DNA of 54,627 bases. Source: Alphaproteobacteria bacterium (GTDB lineage Bacteria > Pseudomonadota > Alphaproteobacteria > UBA9655). The stretch covers positions 1 to 54,627 of the forward strand of contig JABDEE010000002.1 in the NCBI GenBank assembly GCA_013287205.1, given 5' to 3'. Below the pieces are notes generated by a model that made no database searches, was not told where the DNA came from, and was given only the letters and a program-made list of their open reading frames with translations. This document shows positions 35,381-43,610 of the stretch, in pieces. The position numbers were made by a program, and so were the translations under genes. Numbering within the stretch: position 1 is the first letter of the stretch; each line of letters starts with the position of its first letter.

Positions 35381-36449
35381 CCATATCCGCCAACCGGGCC
35401 GCTTGATCTTCCGTAACGAGGGCTTGGATCATCTCCTCCAAACCAGCGCCTTCCAAAATACGATCAAGCTTATAAAGGGTGAGGTTAATCCGATGGTCGG
35501 TCACCCGTCCTTGAGGATAGTTGTAAGTGCGGATCCGCTCAGACCGATCCCCACTCCCAATCTGGCTTTTTCGATTCGCAGCGCGCTCCATGTCTTTTTG
35601 GGAGCGCTGATGTTCATAAAGGCGAGCACGCAAAACTCTGAGCGCTTTGGCCTTATTCTTATGCTGAGATTTTTCATCCTGCTGTTGCACCACAACGCCT
35701 GTGGGGATGTGGGTAATACGTACCGCACTGTCCGTTGTATTGACCGATTGCCCGCCAGGACCACTGGAACGAAACACGTCAATCCGCAGGTCTTTTTCCT
35801 CAATCTGAATATCCACTTCTTCCGCTTCCGGCAAGACCGCCACCGTTGCAGCGGAGGTATGGATACGTCCTGCCGTTTCCGTTTCGGGAACACGTTGGAC
35901 CCGGTGCACCCCTGATTCAAACTTGAGCTTAGCGAACACGCCCTTGCCCGAAATGGAGGCAGAAGCTTCCTTGATGCCGCCAAGGCCCGTATCGTTTTCG
36001 TGCATCAGCTCAAATTTCCATCCCTGGAGTTCCGCATAGCGTTGATACATACGTAAAAGGACAGCCCCAAAGAGAGCAGCTTCCTCCCCTCCCGTTCCAG
36101 CCCGAATTTCGATGATAGCATTTCGATCGTCGTCCACGTCTTTGGGAAGGAGGAGGACCTGAATTTCCTTGAGAAGCCCTTCGATTTTATCCGGTAACGC
36201 CTGCAAGTCATCTTGAGCCATTTCCTTGAGATCCTTATCAAGGGCTGGATCCGCCAAAAGCTCCTCAAGATTTTTTTTCTCATCCACAGACTGGCGCCAT
36301 TCCTGAATTTTTTCAGCCACCGGCGTCATATCCGCATACTCTTTCGAAAGCTTTGCGAAGGTCGCTGGATCTTCCATTTCTTCAGAGAGTTGGGTGCTTA
36401 GCTCATGAAAGTGGAGAAGGACTTGATCTAATTTGTATTCAAAACTCAT
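35370..36449 (-). CDS. prfA: Peptide chain release factor 1
   Basis: Recognises UAA and UAG stops. The 359 aa protein has the GGQ hydrolysis motif in [17 protein letters not shown] at about 229, the stop-codon reading motif (PxT) in [17 protein letters not shown] at about 186, and the [17 protein letters not shown] strand. The helical N-terminal domain and the C-terminal helices ([20 protein letters not shown]) are complete. It lies 9 bases after hisS, a gene pair usual in alphaproteobacteria; prmC is not next to it. Confidence 0.96.
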   Translation of the reverse strand: MSFEYKLDQVLLHFHELSTQLSEEMEDPATFAKLSKEYADMTPVAEKIQEWRQSVDEKKNLEELLADPALDKDLKEMAQDDLQALPDKIEGLLKEIQVLLLPKDVDDDRNAIIEIRAGTGGEEAALFGAVLLRMYQRYAELQGWKFELMHENDTGLGGIKEASASISGKGVFAKLKFESGVHRVQRVPETETAGRIHTSAATVAVLPEAEEVDIQIEEKDLRIDVFRSSGPGGQSVNTTDSAVRITHIPTGVVVQQQDEKSQHKNKAKALRVLRARLYEHQRSQKDMERAANRKSQIGSGDRSERIRTYNYPQGRVTDHRINLTLYKLDRILEGAGLEEMIQALVTEDQAARLADMGDQ

Positions 36450-36458
36450 GGTCTTCCT

Positions 36459-37709
36459 TTATTTTTTAAGCCACAAAGGAATATCTTCGTAACCAATCAT
36501 TCGTTGATCTTTCGCGTCTCCCGCCAGATCTTTTTTCTGAATTTCGTCATTCGCACTTTCAGCTTCGCCTAGAATCAAAGCCACTTGCGCGCCCGCTTTG
36601 TCTGCTTTTTTGAGACATTTTCCAAGATTGCTCCCATAAATCATGTCCACGCGAAACCCTTGATCCCGGGCCGCTTGCGCAAGAGACAGCGCCTTAAAAT
36701 CACACTGGGCATCCAGAGAAATCATGGCATTAATGGCGGACACAGGGGGCAGATCTTCTTGCGCCACCATCATCATAAGTCGATCCGTCCCCGCAGACCA
36801 TCCAATGCCAGGAATCGCAGGGCCACCGAGTGTTTCCATGAGACCATCATACCGCCCCCCCGCCAGGACAGCGCTTTGCGAGCCGAGTTCCGTTGTCGTA
36901 AATTCAAAGGCCACATGGCTGTAGTAATCAAGTCCCCGCACCAAATGGTCATTGAGGGTGAAGGGAATGTTGAGGGTCGTCAGGCCCTCCTGAATCCGCG
37001 CAAACACCTCTCGAGAAAAGCTGTTGAGGCTTTCTGAAAGACGTGGGGCACCCTTCAAAATTTCCTTATCTCCTGCATCTTTTGTATCAAGAATGCGCAA
37101 AGGATTACTATCCAACCGAGTCTGACTGTCAGGAGAGAGATCGCCACGGTGATCTTGCAAGTAAGCGACTAATTTATTCCGATAAGCAAGTCGGCTTTCA
37201 GCGTCACCGAGCGTATTAATTTCTAACGTGACGCGCTCCGCAAGCCCCAATTGTTTCAGAAGTTGGTAGGCCAGAGAAATGACCTCCACATCTCCCAGCG
37301 GATCGGCGACACCAAGCAGTTCGAGGCCGATCTGGTGAAGCTGGCGAAAACGGCCTTTTTGAGGGCGCTCATAGCGAAACATAGGCCCTGCATAGAAAAA
37401 CTTGAGCGGTAAGGATTGAGTCAGCCCGTTAGAAATAACAGCCCGTGCAACAGCAGCCGTTCCTTCAGGACGGAGGACGATGTCCTCTCCTCCCCGATCC
37501 GCAATCTCATACATTTCCTTCGAAACAATATCGGAAGTATCCCCAAGAGGGCGCTTAAAAACTTCCTTAAATTCCATGATGGGCGTTGCGATTTCATCAA
37601 AGCCAGCTCTCTGAGCAATGGTTTTCGCAGTCTCAACAATGTAAGCATAGATCCGGTGATCCGCAGGCAACAGATCCCGCATCCCCCGGACAGGTTGGAG
37701 GTGTGACAT
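36459..37709 (-). CDS. hisS: Histidine-tRNA ligase
   Basis: Charges tRNA-His. The 416 aa class II synthetase has motif 2 (FRYERPQKGRFRQLHQIGLELLG, in two parts at about 115-140), LRPEGTAAVARA at about 79, and the His-specific motifs RGLDYYSHVAFEF at about 258 and AGGRYDGL at about 283, followed by motif 3 in GIGWSAGTDRLMM. The C-terminal anticodon domain ends AKDQRMIGYEDIPLWLKK. A 14-codon leader ORF ends in TAA overlapping the base before this ATG, with its own ribosome site upstream. Confidence 0.96.
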   Translation of the reverse strand: MSHLQPVRGMRDLLPADHRIYAYIVETAKTIAQRAGFDEIATPIMEFKEVFKRPLGDTSDIVSKEMYEIADRGGEDIVLRPEGTAAVARAVISNGLTQSLPLKFFYAGPMFRYERPQKGRFRQLHQIGLELLGVADPLGDVEVISLAYQLLKQLGLAERVTLEINTLGDAESRLAYRNKLVAYLQDHRGDLSPDSQTRLDSNPLRILDTKDAGDKEILKGAPRLSESLNSFSREVFARIQEGLTTLNIPFTLNDHLVRGLDYYSHVAFEFTTTELGSQSAVLAGGRYDGLMETLGGPAIPGIGWSAGTDRLMMMVAQEDLPPVSAINAMISLDAQCDFKALSLAQAARDQGFRVDMIYGSNLGKCLKKADKAGAQVALILGEAESANDEIQKKDLAGDAKDQRMIGYEDIPLWLKK

Positions 37710-37754
37710 TTACAATCTTCCCGTAGGGGTAGGGGCTAGCGCCGAAATTTTCAT
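37710..37754 (-). CDS. Putative 14-codon leader peptide before hisS
   Basis: MKISALAPTPTGRL, then TAA directly joined to the hisS ATG (TAAATG). GAGAGG lies six to seven bases before its ATG. It contains no His codon, so it does not look like a His attenuator; it could be a chance ORF or a translational coupling leader. Confidence 0.3.
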   Translation of the reverse strand: MKISALAPTPTGRL

Positions 37755-37917
37755 GAGATTTTCCTCTCTTTAATGCCCTTATTCTGACAGCTTTTGGGGA
37801 AAAGTCAAACTGTACCTCATGGTCATTGGCTTGTTCTCTATAGGAATCTTAATTGCTTTGAAAGGATTTTATGGTATAACGAGCGCAGAAATGAAGATTC
37901 GAGGCGAAAGTATTACC

Positions 37918-38358
37918 ATGAAATTTTGGAACATCTTAGTCGTATGTTACTGCTGCGGTTTCATAAGCATGACGTCTCCTTCGAAAGCGAGCGATATCGA
38001 GGACACGGCATACGTCACCTCTGCCCCCGCCGTAAGCCATCCCTCTCCTCCCCCCGCAGAGGGGCAAGAAAACAAGGAGAACACCAATTCTTCTATTATC
38101 GAGGCCACAACCCACAGAGAGGCAGGGGGAAACCCAGAGCCCTCGGATGAGAATAAAACGCCCTCAAACACCCCGGATCTGGCCGCCTCAAGCGTCGCAC
38201 GCCTCCTGCCCAGCACGACAGCAACCAATACCACCATAACAAATCCCGCCACCCTTGCAGCGGCCGTTTCAGAAGCAAAACCACCCTCTTTGTTGGACAA
38301 GCTTATGAACGCCGTCCACGGATTGTTTTCCAACGAACACCCTGCTGAGCCATCTTAA
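37918..38358 (+). CDS. Secreted Ser/Thr/Pro-rich protein (unrecognised)
   Basis: A 146 aa product from the ATG at 37918. It starts with a signal peptide (MKFWNILVVCYCCGFISMTSPSKA, cleavage expected near SKA-SD) followed by a long disordered region rich in Pro, Ser, Thr, Asn and Glu (PAVSHPSPPPAEGQENKENT and similar). The tail has a possible helix (LLDKLMNAVHGLFS). I do not recognise a domain. In-frame ATG codons at 37819 and 37891 are possible but would extend the N-terminus with non-signal sequence. Its position between hisS and the yfgM-bamB pair is not informative. Confidence 0.5.
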   Translation: MKFWNILVVCYCCGFISMTSPSKASDIEDTAYVTSAPAVSHPSPPPAEGQENKENTNSSIIEATTHREAGGNPEPSDENKTPSNTPDLAASSVARLLPSTTATNTTITNPATLAAAVSEAKPPSLLDKLMNAVHGLFSNEHPAEPS

Positions 38359-38462
38359 GCCACACAAGAGCGCTTTACCAATCCTAACTTCTATCCTATA
38401 CTTACCCAGCTTACCCTAGACTTGCTCACCCCCGAGCAGCCTTGAATTTGGAGCTGAAGGCA

Positions 38463-39101
38463 ATGACTGATTTTTTTGCAGAATTAGAAGAAGATATTCG
38501 TGAAGAACGCCTTTTTTTATTGTGGCGTAAATATGGTAATTTTATTATCGGCCTTGCCATCGCAATTGTTCTTGCAACCGCAGGATACACCTTGTGGCAA
38601 TACGTGCAGAAGCAAAATCGTCTCAAAAGCGCAGCGGCCTTTACCCATGCCCTCTCTTTGATAACCCAAGGGAATGAAGGGGAGGCTGCAAAAGAACTCC
38701 AGATTCTCTGTGACGCAGGCGGCGGGTATGGCAAGTTGGCTCAGTTCTATCAAGCCACCCTCCTGGCCGATTCAAAAGCGGTGTACCCTAAAATCATCCA
38801 AGCCAATGCAAAAGAGAGTAGCCTCGGCAATTTGGCAAAAGTCCTCCTCGCCATGCGCTCTCTCGATGATCCTGCAACCTTAGCGGCACTTGAGCCCCTC
38901 ACAGCCCCTCAAAACGCATGGAATCCTTTGGCCCTAGAGTTGATGGCTTCGATCAATCTCAAAGCGGGAAAAAGTGATGTCGCAGCCAAGCAGTTTGTGC
39001 AAATCATTGACAATCATTTCGCAACCATGAATGCGCAGATGCGTGCACGCATGATGATGGCAAAGCTCGGAGCTCAAACTTTAAATAGCAAAAAGCCATG
39101 A
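38463..39101 (+). CDS. YfgM-like periplasmic TPR-type protein
   Basis: A 212 aa inner-membrane protein with a cytoplasmic N-terminus (MTDFFAELEEDIREERLF), one membrane helix (about 30-48, FIIGLAIAIVLATAGYTLW) and a periplasmic TPR-like helical region (residues 60-210) of the YfgM/DUF2133 family. Homologues assist SecYEG-bound secretion and sit near bamB and der in many proteobacteria. The ATG at 38463 follows GAAGG; a TTG at 38442 is rejected. It overlaps bamB by 4 bases. Here der is elsewhere, at 12970. Confidence 0.85.
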   Translation: MTDFFAELEEDIREERLFLLWRKYGNFIIGLAIAIVLATAGYTLWQYVQKQNRLKSAAAFTHALSLITQGNEGEAAKELQILCDAGGGYGKLAQFYQATLLADSKAVYPKIIQANAKESSLGNLAKVLLAMRSLDDPATLAALEPLTAPQNAWNPLALELMASINLKAGKSDVAAKQFVQIIDNHFATMNAQMRARMMMAKLGAQTLNSKKP

Positions 39102-40393
39102 AAAAATGGCTTGGCGTCCCTTTCGCAGCGCTTGCTTTAACCGCCTGTGACCCCGATAAAACGCCGATCGCAGGAACACGGGTGGCTGTCGTCGACTATG
39201 CCTCCTCCCTTAAAGTCGATCCAGAAGCCCAAGGGCTTCCCATAAAACTCCCTCTCGCTAAAACCCATTCCGAATGGTCGCAGATGGGCGGAGGCGCGGA
39301 CCATGCCATGCCCAATGCCCCCTTTAAGGGCGGGCTTGCCCCTCTTTGGACCGCCTCCATTGGCGCTGGCAATGGAGAAGGACGGTTTTTATCTCCCCCC
39401 GCTGCCGCAGGGGGCGCAGTCTACGCCCTGGATACCGAAGGAACGGTCACAGCCTTGAGCGAAGCCACAGGAGAACGCCTCTGGAAAACAAACATCACTC
39501 CTGAGGACAAGGACAGTTCCATCATCGGGGGAGGCATCGCTTTTGGGGACGGCAAGGTATTTGTAACCTCCCCCCATGCAGAAGTCCTGGCCCTCGATGC
39601 AAAAACCGGCCAGACCCTCTGGCGCTTTAAAACATCGAGTCCCGTTCGCGCGGCTCCCACCCTTGCTGACGGCCGTCTTTATGTCCTGTCCATTAGCAAC
39701 AAGCTGGATGTACTCGATACAGCGAAGGGAACGCCCCTGTGGAATCATGCGGGCATCACAGAGCATGCAGGCCTTTTAGGCACCGCAAGCCCTGCTGTTT
39801 CAAAAGATGTTGTGATCGTCACCTATTCATCAGGTGAAATTTATGCGCTCAAAGCCACCAACGGACAGCAACTCTGGACAGAAACCTTGAGTGCAACCCG
39901 CCGCCCTGATTCTTTGTCCTCTCTTTCCCATATCAAAGCCCTGCCGGTTATGGTGAATAACAGCGTCATCATCATTGGGAACAACCATAAGATGGCCACC
40001 TACAACGTCCTCCGGGGAGAACGTCTGTGGGAGCGCCACATCGGGGGCACACGCACTCCAGCCGTCATGAATGACTTTATCTTCATGGTGAATTCTCACA
40101 ATGAATTGGTCTGTCTTACGCGGCAGTACGGACAAGTCGTATGGGTCAAAAAACTTGCCCCCCATCCTGAAAAACCCTCAAGTGTGGCATGGACAGGCCC
40201 TCTCCTTGCCGGCGGAAAACTGTATCTCGTGGGAACTCAAGGCACTCTCCTTGTTATCAACCCAACCAATGGCACTGTGGTCACGTCCCGTCAATTTGGC
40301 GCCCCCTTATCCCTCCCTCCGCTTATCGCGAATGGAACGCTTTACATTCTAACAGATGCGGGCGACCTCATGGCGTTTAGGGGGGGAAGCTAG
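39098..40393 (+). CDS. bamB: Outer membrane protein assembly factor BamB
   Basis: Periplasmic lipoprotein of the BAM complex that folds beta-barrel outer membrane proteins. The 431 aa protein starts with a lipoprotein signal (MKKWLGVPFAALALTAC, lipobox LTAC, so lipidation at C17). The rest is a PQQ-like beta-propeller with repeats such as ALDTEGTVTALSEATGERLW, ALDAKTGQTLWRFKTSSPVR and ALKATNGQQLW. It overlaps the yfgM-like gene by 4 bases. Its TAG stop and the stop of the opposite-strand gene share the same CTAG at 40390-40393. Confidence 0.93.
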   Translation: MKKWLGVPFAALALTACDPDKTPIAGTRVAVVDYASSLKVDPEAQGLPIKLPLAKTHSEWSQMGGGADHAMPNAPFKGGLAPLWTASIGAGNGEGRFLSPPAAAGGAVYALDTEGTVTALSEATGERLWKTNITPEDKDSSIIGGGIAFGDGKVFVTSPHAEVLALDAKTGQTLWRFKTSSPVRAAPTLADGRLYVLSISNKLDVLDTAKGTPLWNHAGITEHAGLLGTASPAVSKDVVIVTYSSGEIYALKATNGQQLWTETLSATRRPDSLSSLSHIKALPVMVNNSVIIIGNNHKMATYNVLRGERLWERHIGGTRTPAVMNDFIFMVNSHNELVCLTRQYGQVVWVKKLAPHPEKPSSVAWTGPLLAGGKLYLVGTQGTLLVINPTNGTVVTSRQFGAPLSLPPLIANGTLYILTDAGDLMAFRGGS

Positions 40394-40707
40394 CGATTCC
40401 CGTCTTCCATCTGAAGGACTAAGGTTTCAATTGTCGGCATTGAATTGCGATAGGAGATCGTCACCGTCGTCGGCGTTACCGCTTCAATGTCAAAATCCTC
40501 ATGAAGGGTATCCGGACAGAAAGGCGCACCATTAATCCACACCGTCCAATGGGCAGGGTCAGAATAAAGGATCCCTGACAGGACGAGGGGGATTCGCGTT
40601 TCTTGCGGAAGTGCCATCTCCTCATCGCTAAAGAAAAGAGATGGAAAGTCACGCGCCACAGCAGGGTGCATCATGACAAGAAGAAGCAGAAAAGGTCTAC
40701 CGCTCAT
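40390..40707 (-). CDS. Small exported MshK/GspB-like pilus-assembly protein
   Basis: About 105 aa from ATG 40707. A signal peptide (MSGRPFLLLLVMMHPAVA, cleavage before RDF) precedes a mature domain with GILYSDPAHWTVWINGAPFCPDT, where the ING turn and beta-strand spacing recall MshK and the GspB C-terminus, which link the secretin to the inner-membrane platform. The assignment rests on motif shape and gene position, not on a scored match. The ATG lies inside the previous gene, 11 bases before its stop. Confidence 0.55.
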   Translation of the reverse strand: MSGRPFLLLLVMMHPAVARDFPSLFFSDEEMALPQETRIPLVLSGILYSDPAHWTVWINGAPFCPDTLHEDFDIEAVTPTTVTISYRNSMPTIETLVLQMEDGNR

Positions 40708-41212
40708 CAAAACGCATCCACTCAAAAACAAAGCGGCTCTCAATCCCTTGAGGAGATCTCACGAGAACAATCTCTCGAGGAATAAGAACCCCTGGAAATT
40801 TTTCGAGAAGAAGATCCAAACTCTCATAGACTTCCCTATCAAAAGAAGACGTCCCCTCAAGAATGAACGGGGTCGCTTTGAGAGGGCCATCTGCCATCTT
40901 CAGGCCTTCCGGCTCAAAAGTATAAGCAAATGTTTTGAAAAAAGGACGTAAGCGTTCGAGCCATTCCGCCGCAACAAGTCGCGAGATAGGTTTCAACCAT
41001 CCCTTCTCCCGAAGCGTTGCGATGTCCTGTGCATGGGTTTGCCTGAAACGCGCTTCTGCCTCCAAAAGGTGGACACTTTGGTTCAAGGTGTGATGACGCC
41101 TCCGAACCTCCTCTAAATGCACCTCTTGGGAATCACGAAAGTCCATCGCAAACCATAGGGTAACCATGATCCCCACTCCCAGCCCAACCCATTGAAAAAA
41201 TGTCTGTTTCAC
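40697..41212 (-). CDS. PilO/MshJ/GspM-like inner-membrane protein
   Basis: A 171 aa protein with one N-terminal membrane helix (WVGLGVGIMVTLWFAM), then a coiled-coil stretch (VHLEEVRRRHHTLNQSVHLLEAEARF) and a small alpha/beta domain with ATPFILEGTSSFDREVYESLDLLLEKFPG, which fits the ferredoxin-like fold of PilO/GspM. Such proteins align pilus or pseudopilus platform subunits. It overlaps the previous GspL-like gene by 4 bases and the next gene by 11. Confidence 0.6.
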   Translation of the reverse strand: MKQTFFQWVGLGVGIMVTLWFAMDFRDSQEVHLEEVRRRHHTLNQSVHLLEAEARFRQTHAQDIATLREKGWLKPISRLVAAEWLERLRPFFKTFAYTFEPEGLKMADGPLKATPFILEGTSSFDREVYESLDLLLEKFPGVLIPREIVLVRSPQGIESRFVFEWMRFDER

Positions 41213-42426
41213 GGCATCGTGATCTTCAGAGAGGTAAGAATAAGATCATCCGCAACAGACATTTTAAAGGTTTCGTGCGGACTGCTGTGAAGGGGCGCGC
41301 TCATCACCTCAAGGCGCGCAGTTGGGAAATACCCGTGGCAAGCCTCAAGAAACTTTTCAAAACGAGTAGCCAAAGCACTCTTTGTGGATTCCCTCATCAA
41401 AAATTCCAGCATGATCTCGCGCCCCTGCCCATACCGCACGGCAAGCTTTTCAAGATAAAGATCTTGCTGTTCCAACAAGTGAGAGAGAGTCTCAATATCT
41501 TCCAGCGGATCTTTATACCCTACGACCAGTTGCCCGTATGCTTCAATCGCCTTTCGCGAAGGCGAGCCTTCATCAATAGGGGAAAGGGTCCTTTCCGCAT
41601 GTTGAAGAGCCACAATCACAGAGAACAACGCCTCCGTTTTCGTCCGAAACCCTATCCCCTGGAAAATCAAGAGACCACTCCAGACAAGACTCACCATGAG
41701 AGCCCCAGCCATAAGAGGGCGCTGGTTATTTCTAGGCTTAAGGGGATGTAGAGCAAAGGTACTCCGTCGCTGACGCCCCACGAACTTCATAAAAATCAAT
41801 GGATCTGTCAGCTGAGTGATCTCAAGCCCATCCCGAAGATCGGAGTAGGTACGACTCAAAAAATGAAGAGACGTCTGCTCATCTTCCTCATGCGGCACAA
41901 GCCGACTCAAGAGCAGGTGCTTTCCCTTAAAAATAAGATGACGTTTTTTACCCGAAGGAAGCGGATAAACCAACATCTGATAGGTCTTTGAAGAGCGCGT
42001 GTGGTACTTTAAAAAACCCGGCACCTCAAGGGCGCCAATGCACACCCGTCCTTGATAAAGCTTCGCCCATTCTATCCATGCCAATAAAGGACTATGGAGA
42101 GGAATGTAAACACTCCGCAGGCAAGTCTCCCTCTTTTCCTGAATGAATGTGCAGCGCCCGTATCCCCCGCGAAGAGATAAACTTGCCTTTTTATGAAACA
42201 AAAGTCGGGCTTTATCCCACGGCCAAAGGGACGGCACCTTCTCATCAAAAGGCGTTTGAAAATCTTGATCCACCACCAAGCCTATCTTTTGGCCGCCTTT
42301 GAGATAACTCTCAAGGAGAGGACGACTCTCCTCAAAAGAGGAATCCAACGCACAGAGAACCTGTCCCTCTCGAGAGAGGGTTACCCCTTCATCCGTTATA
42401 TGCAGGATATCTCTCATCCTTAGCAA
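41209..42426 (-). CDS. GspL/MshI (PilM-PilN)-like platform protein
   Basis: A 405 aa protein. Residues 1 to about 215 are a divergent actin-like region (no clear ATP motif). A membrane helix lies near 240 (PLMAGALMVSLVWSGLLIFQ), and a periplasmic PilN-like part follows with a coiled coil. This is the GspL/MshI arrangement, which ties the cytoplasmic ATPase to periplasmic partners. It overlaps the GspF-like gene by 7 bases. Family membership is inferred from this architecture and its neighbours. Confidence 0.6.
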   Translation of the reverse strand: MLRMRDILHITDEGVTLSREGQVLCALDSSFEESRPLLESYLKGGQKIGLVVDQDFQTPFDEKVPSLWPWDKARLLFHKKASLSLRGGYGRCTFIQEKRETCLRSVYIPLHSPLLAWIEWAKLYQGRVCIGALEVPGFLKYHTRSSKTYQMLVYPLPSGKKRHLIFKGKHLLLSRLVPHEEDEQTSLHFLSRTYSDLRDGLEITQLTDPLIFMKFVGRQRRSTFALHPLKPRNNQRPLMAGALMVSLVWSGLLIFQGIGFRTKTEALFSVIVALQHAERTLSPIDEGSPSRKAIEAYGQLVVGYKDPLEDIETLSHLLEQQDLYLEKLAVRYGQGREIMLEFLMRESTKSALATRFEKFLEACHGYFPTARLEVMSAPLHSSPHETFKMSVADDLILTSLKITMP

Positions 42427-43610
42427 TCCAAGATCATGAGCGTGTCATAAAGGGGAATAAAGATCGCATACACAACCCATCCCATGAGAAGGCCCATGAG
42501 CAAAATCGTCGTGGGCTCAATAAGGCCAATCAGATGATCAACCCGTCGCTTAAACATTGTCTCAACGTAATCCTTCACATGGAGCAGAGTCTCTGCCAAA
42601 GAACTTGTCTGTTCACCCATACGCATCATCCGTACAACCATCGGCGGAAAAGCCTCTGTCTTTTCAAATGCACGCGACAAAGAATAGCCTTCCCGCACGA
42701 GATATTCCACACGCCGCAAGGCATGGGGGAGAACGCCAGGACCTAAAGAATCGCGCGCCGTTTGAAGGGCTTGCAAAACATCAATGGCACTTCCAAAAAG
42801 AAGAGCAAAGAGGTGGCAGAACCGCGTGAGCGCCAGCTGAAGGTGTAAAGGGCCAACGAGAGGAAGTGCCGCTTGCAAACGACTTCTCCACTGTGGATGC
42901 AGTTTGAGAACCGCTGCCAAAAGGGTGAAGCTGACAGAACCCATTGTCAGCAGCACAAGAAAATAGCGTGATAAAAAAGAGGATGTTGCCAGCAAAAGCC
43001 GGGTTGAAAACGGCAACTGATCAGAGGCACCTTGAATAAAACCAACAAGTTCCGGCACCACAATCGTCAACAACGTATAGAAAACCGCACAGAGTAAAAT
43101 CACCATAATCAACGGATAACGCAGAGATTTCACAATTTGGACCTGCACATCATCCACCCACTTGAGATGCTGGGCAAGCTGCTGAAAGGCCACTGACAGT
43201 TTCCCTGTCTTTTCACCAACACGAATGACACCAATAAACACCGCATCAAAAACGCGAGGATATTTTTCAAGAGCCGTCGAGAGGAGTGCCCCCGCTTCGA
43301 GATCTTTCCTTAACTCCTGGAGAATGGACTTGAGCTTAGGAATGTCCTGAAGGGCCGCAATTTCTTCAAGGCTGTCCGTCAAAGGAATCCCTGCCTTTTC
43401 ACATTGTTCCAAATGAAGACAGAGCTCCCTCAAGGAACGCACCCGGATGGAGCGCTCAAAACCTGGCCATTTTCGAAGTGGCGTGCACGCAATGGGAAGG
43501 AGAGAAAGCGCTTGAAGGTGCGTATAAAGCTCAGCAACGGAACCCGCCTCGAGGCTGCCTTTGACAAGCACGCCTCCCTTCCCCACCGCCTTATATCTGT
43601 AAACAGTCAT
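42420..43610 (-). CDS. Type II secretion/pilus inner-membrane platform protein GspF/MshG
   Basis: A 396 aa PilC/GspF family protein. It has two repeated cytoplasmic T2SSF domains with LCLHLEQCEKAGIPLTDSLEEIAAL in the first (about 60-85) and FCHLFALLFGSAIDVLQALQTA in the second (about 255-275). Membrane helices lie at about 170-190, 212-230 and near the end (LLMGLLMGWVVYAIFIPLY). It works with the GspE-type ATPase to assemble pilin-like subunits. It overlaps gspE by 4 bases. Confidence 0.88.
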   Translation of the reverse strand: MTVYRYKAVGKGGVLVKGSLEAGSVAELYTHLQALSLLPIACTPLRKWPGFERSIRVRSLRELCLHLEQCEKAGIPLTDSLEEIAALQDIPKLKSILQELRKDLEAGALLSTALEKYPRVFDAVFIGVIRVGEKTGKLSVAFQQLAQHLKWVDDVQVQIVKSLRYPLIMVILLCAVFYTLLTIVVPELVGFIQGASDQLPFSTRLLLATSSFLSRYFLVLLTMGSVSFTLLAAVLKLHPQWRSRLQAALPLVGPLHLQLALTRFCHLFALLFGSAIDVLQALQTARDSLGPGVLPHALRRVEYLVREGYSLSRAFEKTEAFPPMVVRMMRMGEQTSSLAETLLHVKDYVETMFKRRVDHLIGLIEPTTILLMGLLMGWVVYAIFIPLYDTLMILDC

